From: Patescibacteria group bacterium
GTDB lineage: Bacteria; Patescibacteriota; Microgenomatia; JAMCZE01
Length of the DNA: 50,433 bases
Reading direction: 5' to 3'
Assembly (NCBI GenBank): GCA_023485845.1
Contig: JAMCZE010000008.1
Span: 1-50,433, forward strand
Part shown: positions 45,143 to 50,433 of the stretch, piece by piece
How the letters are laid out: every line of letters starts with the position of its first letter
Position numbering within the stretch: position 1 is the stretch's first letter
Position numbers and translations under genes: made by a program
Notes under the pieces: generated by a model
What the model was told of the DNA's origin: nothing
Database searches by the model: none
Seen by the model: the letters and a program-made list of their open reading frames with translations, nothing else

Positions 45143-46678
45143 CTAAATCATCTGCCGATATTGTAGGGCTTCGGCCATGTGTGCCGGCAAAATTTTTTGT
45201 GCCGCTTCCAAATCGGCAATCGTCCGGGCCACTTTAATCAGGCGAAAATAGGAGCGGGCGGAAAAATCAAATTTGTCCGCCGCCAGCTTTAACAAATTCT
45301 CCGCCTCAGGTGTTAAAAAGCAATATTTTTTAACGTCCTTATTATGCATTTGTGAATTAGTGTAGAGCCCGCGGTCGGCAAAGCGTTTTTCCTGAATTTT
45401 GCGGGCAGCAACTACCTGGGCTTTGGCCTGGACGGATGACACCCGGTTAGCGGTTTTCTCATTGGTCAGAGACAACTTTTCCGCCTCAATGGCCGCCACC
45501 GGGACAAACAAATCCACCCGATCCAAAATCGGGCCGGAGATGCGATGACGATATTTGGCAATTTGCCGGTCGGAACATTTGCACTCCCGTTTGGGATGGC
45601 CCAAATAGCCGCAGGGGCACGGGTTAATCGCCGCGATTAGCGTGAAGCTGGCGGGATAACGCACATGACCGGCCGCCCGGACAATTTCCACCGTCCCGTC
45701 CTCCATCGGCTGGCGCAGTCCTTCCAAAACACCGCGAGGAAACTCCGGCATCTCATCCAAAAACAGCACCCCAAGATGGGCCAAACTCACTTCCCCCGGC
45801 GCCGGGTTGCTGCCCCCGCCAATCATCCCGGCAGCTGACACTCCGTGATGCGGGGAGCGAAACGGCCGGCGCGAAACCAGAGCCTGGCCGGGAGAAAGCA
45901 AACCGGAAACGGAATAAACCCGGGTGACCTCCAGGGCTTCAGCCGATGTCAGTGGCGGCAAAATTCCGGGCAGAGCCCGGGCCAGCATGGTTTTGCCCGT
46001 TCCCGGCGGCCCCCACATTAAAAGATTATGTCCCCCGGCGGCGGCAATAATTAGGGCCCGTTTCGCCTGCTCCTGGCCGGCAATCTCGTTTAAATCAAAA
46101 TCGGCAACCACCGCGTCGATTTCTTCCTCTATTGGCTTTGGCGCCAGGGGAGCAATTTTTTCTGTGCCGACCAGGTGCCCCACTAATTGCGAGAGGGTTT
46201 TAACGGGAATCACTTTAGTGCCCGTCACGACACTGGCTTCATTAGCTGATGGTTCGGGAACATAGATAGTTGCCTCTTTTAACTTTTGGGCAAACAGACC
46301 CAAGAGCAAAATCCCCCGGGTGGGTCGCAGAGTTCCGTCCAGCGACAACTCACCGTAAAAGAACGAATGCTCCAAATCAACCGCGTTAGGCAACTGGTCG
46401 CTGGCCAGAAGCACTCCCAGAGCGATGGGCAAATCATAGGCCGCTCCGTCTTTAGGCAAATCCGCCGGGGCTAGATTAACGGTGATCTTGCGCGGGGGAA
46501 ACTCCAGTTTGGAATTAATAATGGCGGTCTTCACTCGCTCCCGGGCTTCCTCGACCGCTTTGCTGGCCAGGCCGACGACAGTGAATCCCGGAAATCCGGC
46601 GGCGGCCACATCCACTTCCACATCCACCGGCACCGTTTCTAGGCCAACGTTAGCGATGGAGCGCACTTTAACCAGCAT
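45143..46678 (-). CDS. comM: YifB/ComM-family Mg-chelatase-like ATPase
   Basis: GLASKAVEEARERVKTAIINS, GPPGTGKTMLARALPGILP, FRSPHHGVSAAGMIGGGSNPAPGEVSLAHLGVLFLDEMPEF. Confidence 0.95.
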   Translation of the reverse strand: MLVKVRSIANVGLETVPVDVEVDVAAAGFPGFTVVGLASKAVEEARERVKTAIINSKLEFPPRKITVNLAPADLPKDGAAYDLPIALGVLLASDQLPNAVDLEHSFFYGELSLDGTLRPTRGILLLGLFAQKLKEATIYVPEPSANEASVVTGTKVIPVKTLSQLVGHLVGTEKIAPLAPKPIEEEIDAVVADFDLNEIAGQEQAKRALIIAAAGGHNLLMWGPPGTGKTMLARALPGILPPLTSAEALEVTRVYSVSGLLSPGQALVSRRPFRSPHHGVSAAGMIGGGSNPAPGEVSLAHLGVLFLDEMPEFPRGVLEGLRQPMEDGTVEIVRAAGHVRYPASFTLIAAINPCPCGYLGHPKRECKCSDRQIAKYRHRISGPILDRVDLFVPVAAIEAEKLSLTNEKTANRVSSVQAKAQVVAARKIQEKRFADRGLYTNSQMHNKDVKKYCFLTPEAENLLKLAADKFDFSARSYFRLIKVARTIADLEAAQKILPAHMAEALQYRQMI

Positions 46679-47486
46679 CGTTCAAATAGTATTTTCCTCC
46701 TCTTTGCGCCAGTTGGCCAGAGAGCAGAAATAAAGAAAGCTGCGCCCCAACCTGGGCCACTGGTTTATTTAACTTTCGCGCCAACTCGTCGGCGGACAGG
46801 GCTTCATTTTCCAAAACTGTCAGCACCGGATCATCCAGTTTCAAACTTTGTTGTTGGGCCGCCCCGAGCCACATCTGCGCCTGGCCGGCGGCAATTAAAT
46901 TATTGGTTCCCGCCGAAGTTTTGGATGTGATCGGACCGGGCACCGCCCAAACTTTTCTTTTGAGCCCCCGGGCCAGCCGGGCGGTGATTAAGGAACCGCT
47001 TTGGATAGCGGCCTCAATAATAAAAACTTCGCTACAAAGAGCCGCCACAATGCGGTTTCGCTGGGGAAAGGTCCACAAGGTTGATTTTTGCGCTTCCCAT
47101 TCGGAAAGAAGTAAACCACCGTTGTCAACAATTCGCCCGGCCAGTTTTTTATCTTCCCCGGACAAAGGGACGTTAATTCCCCAACCCAAAACGGCAATTG
47201 TTTTCCCCCCATTGTCCAGGCAAATTTTGTGGGCATATTGGTCCGCGCCATACATGAACCCGGACACAATCGTCTTTCCCTCAAAGATTAATTGCGGAAT
47301 CAGTTTCTCAATCACCTGCCGGCCATATTCGGTCATTCGCCGGCTGCCCACCACCGCCGCGCAATTTTTAAACAGATTCTTCTCCCATTCTCCCTGATAG
47401 AAAAGCTCTTTTGGGGGAAGGCCTAAATCAAGAAGTTGTTTCAGTTCCGCCTGCTTTTGCCAATCAGCAATTTTTTGATAGTCCAC
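46668..47486 (-). CDS. dprA: DNA processing protein DprA
   Basis: AAVVGSRRMTEYGRQVIEKL, IVSGFMYGADQYAHKICLDNGGKTIAVLGWGINV, FPQRNRIVAALCSEVFIIEAAIQSGSLITARLA. Confidence 0.95.
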   Translation of the reverse strand: MDYQKIADWQKQAELKQLLDLGLPPKELFYQGEWEKNLFKNCAAVVGSRRMTEYGRQVIEKLIPQLIFEGKTIVSGFMYGADQYAHKICLDNGGKTIAVLGWGINVPLSGEDKKLAGRIVDNGGLLLSEWEAQKSTLWTFPQRNRIVAALCSEVFIIEAAIQSGSLITARLARGLKRKVWAVPGPITSKTSAGTNNLIAAGQAQMWLGAAQQQSLKLDDPVLTVLENEALSADELARKLNKPVAQVGAQLSLFLLSGQLAQRGGKYYLNDAG

Positions 47487-47537
47487 AATGCTATCTTACC
47501 ATATTGACTTTGTACAGAATTCTGTTATGATGATTTT

Positions 47538-47813
47538 ATGACTAAAACTCTGCCGATCACCCAAGCCCGGGAGGAACTGCCCCTATTGGTGCGAAATGCC
47601 GCCAGGCGGCTTGATGAATACACCATTACCGTCAACGGCTCACCGGCGGCCGTGTTGCTGTCCGCAGCGGAATATGAATCCTGGAAGGAAACCAATGAAA
47701 TTCTGGCGGATAAGGCATTAATGAAATCAATCAAAAAAAGTGACGAGGACTTGAAGAAAGGAAAATATATTACTTTTGATCAGTTGAAGAAAGAGCTAAA
47801 GCTGAATGTTTAA
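47538..47813 (+). CDS. Phd/YefM-family antitoxin
   Basis: LPITQAREELPLLVRNAARRLDEYTITVNGSPAAVLLSAAEYESW. Confidence 0.8.
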   Translation: MTKTLPITQAREELPLLVRNAARRLDEYTITVNGSPAAVLLSAAEYESWKETNEILADKALMKSIKKSDEDLKKGKYITFDQLKKELKLNV

Positions 47814-48060
47814 GCTGCGGATTTACCCGGAAGCCCAGAGGGAAATTAAAAAGATCAAGCGACTTTACCAAATTTCGGTTATTGAGGCCCTAAAAGAGTT
47901 GGAAGATGACCCTTTTTCCGGAAAAGCATTAACCAGGGAATTGACTGGCTATTTCACTTATAAAATCGGCCAGTTCCGATTAATCTACAAAATTAATGCC
48001 AAAGACTGGGTCGTTGAGATAATTTCCGCCGGCCACCGGGCAATAGTTTATAATAATTAA
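47806..48060 (+). CDS. RelE/ParE-family toxin
   Basis: FKLRIYPEAQREIKKIKRLYQ...LTGYFTYKIGQFRLIYKINAKDWVVEIISAGHRAIVY. Confidence 0.8.
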   Translation: MFKLRIYPEAQREIKKIKRLYQISVIEALKELEDDPFSGKALTRELTGYFTYKIGQFRLIYKINAKDWVVEIISAGHRAIVYNN

Positions 48061-48069
48061 GTCAAACTT

Positions 48070-48151
48070 GGAGGGTTGGCCGAACGGTAAGGCGATGGTC
48101 TTGAAAACCATTGAGAGCAATCTCTAAGAGGTCCGACTCCTCTACCCTCCG
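48070..48151 (+). tRNA. tRNA-Ser (TGA anticodon), CCA displaced by element D
   Basis: Acceptor GGAGGGT/ACCCTCC, anticodon loop CTTGAAA; followed by CAAATC rather than CCA. Confidence 0.9.
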
Positions 48152-48257
48152 CAAATCAGGAGTGGACCAAAAAAACTGGGGAGAGCGAGTCCCGTCCACT
48201 GGCGGGACGAGCGCGTCAAAACCGCCTTTTTTGAAAGATACGGCCAGCTGCCGATCA
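48150..48257 (+). repeat. TIR1 left copy of element D (encodes recombinase C-terminus)
   Basis: CGCAAATCAGGAGTGGACCAAAAAAACTGGGGAGAGCG...GCCAGCTGCCGATCA. Confidence 0.9.
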
Positions 48258-49645
48258 GTTAAAAAGAAGTTCGAGCCGACACTTTGGACTAAGTTTCGCA
48301 AACTTATGTCTTTCTTTTTTGCGCGCGCGATTTTTTCTATTTGAGACGCTTTATTTACGAATTCCAAAAAGGGTTCGAGCCAATTATTTCCCGTCCTCTC
48401 GATTTCCTTAATTTTCTCTCCAATGGTTACTTTCATTTGAAGAAGTTCGTTTTTCTTTTTTTGATATTCCATTGGGTCAATTATTTTGTCCAAATATCCT
48501 TCCAAAAGTCGATCAATTTTTTCTTCGGAATTTTTGAGTTGTGCTTTTAGGATTTCAACTTCTCCGGCAGAAAGTTTTTTCTCCTGGTTGGCATCTTCAT
48601 TGGCCCACATTTTGAATTTTTGGGCGGCAAATTCTGGAAGAGCGACCTTTTTAAGGTTTTCAAAAATCTGATCTTCTAGAATTTCCCCGGAAAGATATTT
48701 TTGTGAGCAATGGCCTTTCTTTTTAGAACACCGGTAGTAAATATATTCGGCGTATCGTCCTTTTCGCTTGTAAAATTTATTATGTTTTTCCGCCGTTATA
48801 CTTGATCCACATTCTCCGCACTTCATCAAGCCTAAAAACTCGAAGTTCGCTTTATTACTTTTTAATTTTCTCGGTTTTAAATTTTGTTGAACCTTATCAA
48901 AAAGTTTTTTGGAAATGATGGGCTTTTGCTTCCCTTCATAAAATTCCCCATTAAATTTAAAAACCCCGTAGTAAAAAGTATTGTTTAAAAGTCTTTTAAT
49001 TCGGTCATAATATGTAGCTGATAAACCCCTTCTGTCGCAAACTTTTTCCGCTAAAAAGTAATTTCTAACATCCACTGGATTTTTACCATCAGCAATCATT
49101 TCAAAAGCAGTTTTAACAAACTTTGCTCTTTTTCGATCAATGATCACTCCTCTGGTTATCGGATCATTTACATAACCAAATGGTGCTTTTCCCGGATACT
49201 CGCCTCGTCTTAATTTTTGTCTATTTCCTCTTTTGATATTTTCGCTCAAATTATCAACATAATATTTTGGCTGGCCGAAAGCAATGGAAAGCATGAACTT
49301 TCCCTGGGGAGTGTTTTCAAACCAAAAAGAAGGGAATTTTAAATCCAGAATTTTGCCGGTATCCAACAGATAAATTATTTTTCCGCCATCAACAGAGTTT
49401 CTAGCTAAACGATCTGGGTGCCAACTTAAAATCCCACCGGCTTCTCCGTTTTCAATTCTTTTTAAAACCTCGTTAAATTTTTCTCTCCCCGGTTCCTTGG
49501 CTGTTTTGCTTTCGGCCACAAAATCGGTTATTTCTAAGTGTTCCCTCTCTGCGAATTCTTTCAGTTCTGCAATTTGTGCTTCAATCGACAGAATTTGCCG
49601 ATCTGGTTCATCAGTAGATTTTCGACAGTATGCAATGTATTTCAT
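48152..49645 (-). CDS. Large serine recombinase (ORF formally runs to 48062 through the tRNA)
   Basis: YIAYCRKSTDEPDRQILSIEAQI, WHPDRLARNSVDGGKI, zinc ribbon LMKCGECGSSITAEKHNKF. Confidence 0.9.
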
Positions 49646-49732
49646 ATTAGTTTAGTACTCTTGTGCTTTAGCACTATGATAATATTTTCCTCTTAACGAA
49701 AATTTTTGCCCTTTCTTTTCTTCTTTGTTTCT

Positions 49733-49840
49733 TGATCGGCAGCTGGCCGTATCTTTCAAAAAAGGCGGTTTTGACGCGCTCGTCCCGCCAGTGGACGGGA
49801 CTCGCTCTCCCCAGTTTTTTTGGTCCACTCCTGATTTGCG
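49733..49840 (-). repeat. TIR1 right copy of element D (inverted)
   Basis: Reverse complement of 48150-48257. Confidence 0.9.
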
Positions 49841-50433
49841 GTCGTTGTATTTAAAAATTCGAACTGATTTTAAAAATTTAAATTGTTAAGTCTCCGCCCC
49901 GCCTGCGGGCGGGGCTATTGTTAAGCTCCGGCCCTCGCTCTTGCTCGGGCCTCCGCTTTTTCGCAAAGTGTCGGCTCGAATCGTTAAAAGAAAGGGCAAA
50001 AATTTTCGTTAAGAGGAAAATATTATCATAGTGCTAAAGCACAAGAGTACTAAACTAATATGAAATACATTGCATACTGTCGAAAATCTACTGATGAACC
50101 AGATCGGCAAATTCTGTCGATTGAAGCACAAATTGCAGAACTGAAAGAATTCGCAGAGAGGGAACACTTAGAAATAACCGATTTTGTGGCCGAAAGCAAA
50201 ACAGCCAAGGAACCGGGGAGAGAAAAATTTAACGAGGTTTTAAAAAGAATTGAAAACGGAGAAGCCGGTGGGATTTTAAGTTGGCACCCAGATCGTTTAG
50301 CTAGAAACTCTGTTGATGGCGGAAAAATAATTTATCTGTTGGATACCGGCAAAATTCTGGATTTAAAATTCCCTTCTTTTTGGTTTGAAAACACTCCCCA
50401 GGGAAAGTTCATGCTTTCCATTGCTTTCGGCCA
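49841..50433 (+). mobile_element. Start of recombinase element E with TIR2-type end, truncated by window end
   Basis: GTCGTTGTATTTAAAAATTCGAACTG... resembling TIR2 of 14848-14971, then recombinase promoter and ORF. Confidence 0.65.
50060..50433 (+). CDS. Serine recombinase N-terminus (partial), identical by eye to element D N-terminus
   Basis: MKYIAYCRKSTDEPDRQILSIEAQIAELKEFAEREHLEITDF..., open at window end. Confidence 0.85.
   Translation, partial: MKYIAYCRKSTDEPDRQILSIEAQIAELKEFAEREHLEITDFVAESKTAKEPGREKFNEVLKRIENGEAGGILSWHPDRLARNSVDGGKIIYLLDTGKILDLKFPSFWFENTPQGKFMLSIAFG

Larger units (their letters stand above)
48150..49840 (-). mobile_element. Serine-recombinase element D with 108-bp TIRs
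   Basis: 48150-48257 is the reverse complement of 49733-49840; single recombinase ORF between. Confidence 0.8.

Noticed and set aside
47538-48060. phd/relE pair as cargo of element D
   Set aside because: It lies outside the TIR, upstream of the tRNA, and looks like a standard type II pair.
1-50433. CRISPR array or cas genes
   Set aside because: No regular repeat-spacer pattern and no Cas-like protein seen.

Overview
The window looks like a Patescibacteria/CPR (Microgenomates-like) contig with TGA used as a stop. The GC-richer core carries rpsT, murJ, lepA, a VirB2/VirB6-like secretion cluster, M23 peptidases, ssrA/smpB, comF, yraN, comM (yifB), dprA, two tRNA-Ser genes, two hicBA pairs and a phd/relE-type pair. 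A ~21.2-kb AT-richer island (about 14848-36069) interrupts one core gene. The reading frame of that gene is restored if the two flanks are joined at a shared CGAA. The most unusual signal is a family of serine-recombinase elements bounded by long (>100 bp) terminal inverted repeats (TIRs), an architecture I do not associate with serine recombinases. Element D (48150-49840) has 108-bp TIRs that appear identical and abuts tRNA-Ser(UGA). Element B (21844-23543) is a second copy with its own matched TIRs and a frameshifted recombinase. A 7-kb cargo unit (14848-21843) has a different ~124-bp TIR pair and no intact recombinase. It carries a FG-GAP surface protein whose 5' coding region contains a (CT)12 tract, a likely phase-variation switch. 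The same TIR-to-TIR junction occurs at two loci. Other points of interest are a structured ncRNA candidate upstream of mltG, a tRNA 3' end plus terminator at a recombinase-bearing island edge, a 27-bp copy of the lepA 3' end flanking a wHTH-phosphoribosyltransferase gene, and an M23 peptidase carrying a C-terminal winged HTH. Everything was read by eye. No database search or folding program was run. The two contig ends lie in recombinase repeats, so a misassembly is possible there.
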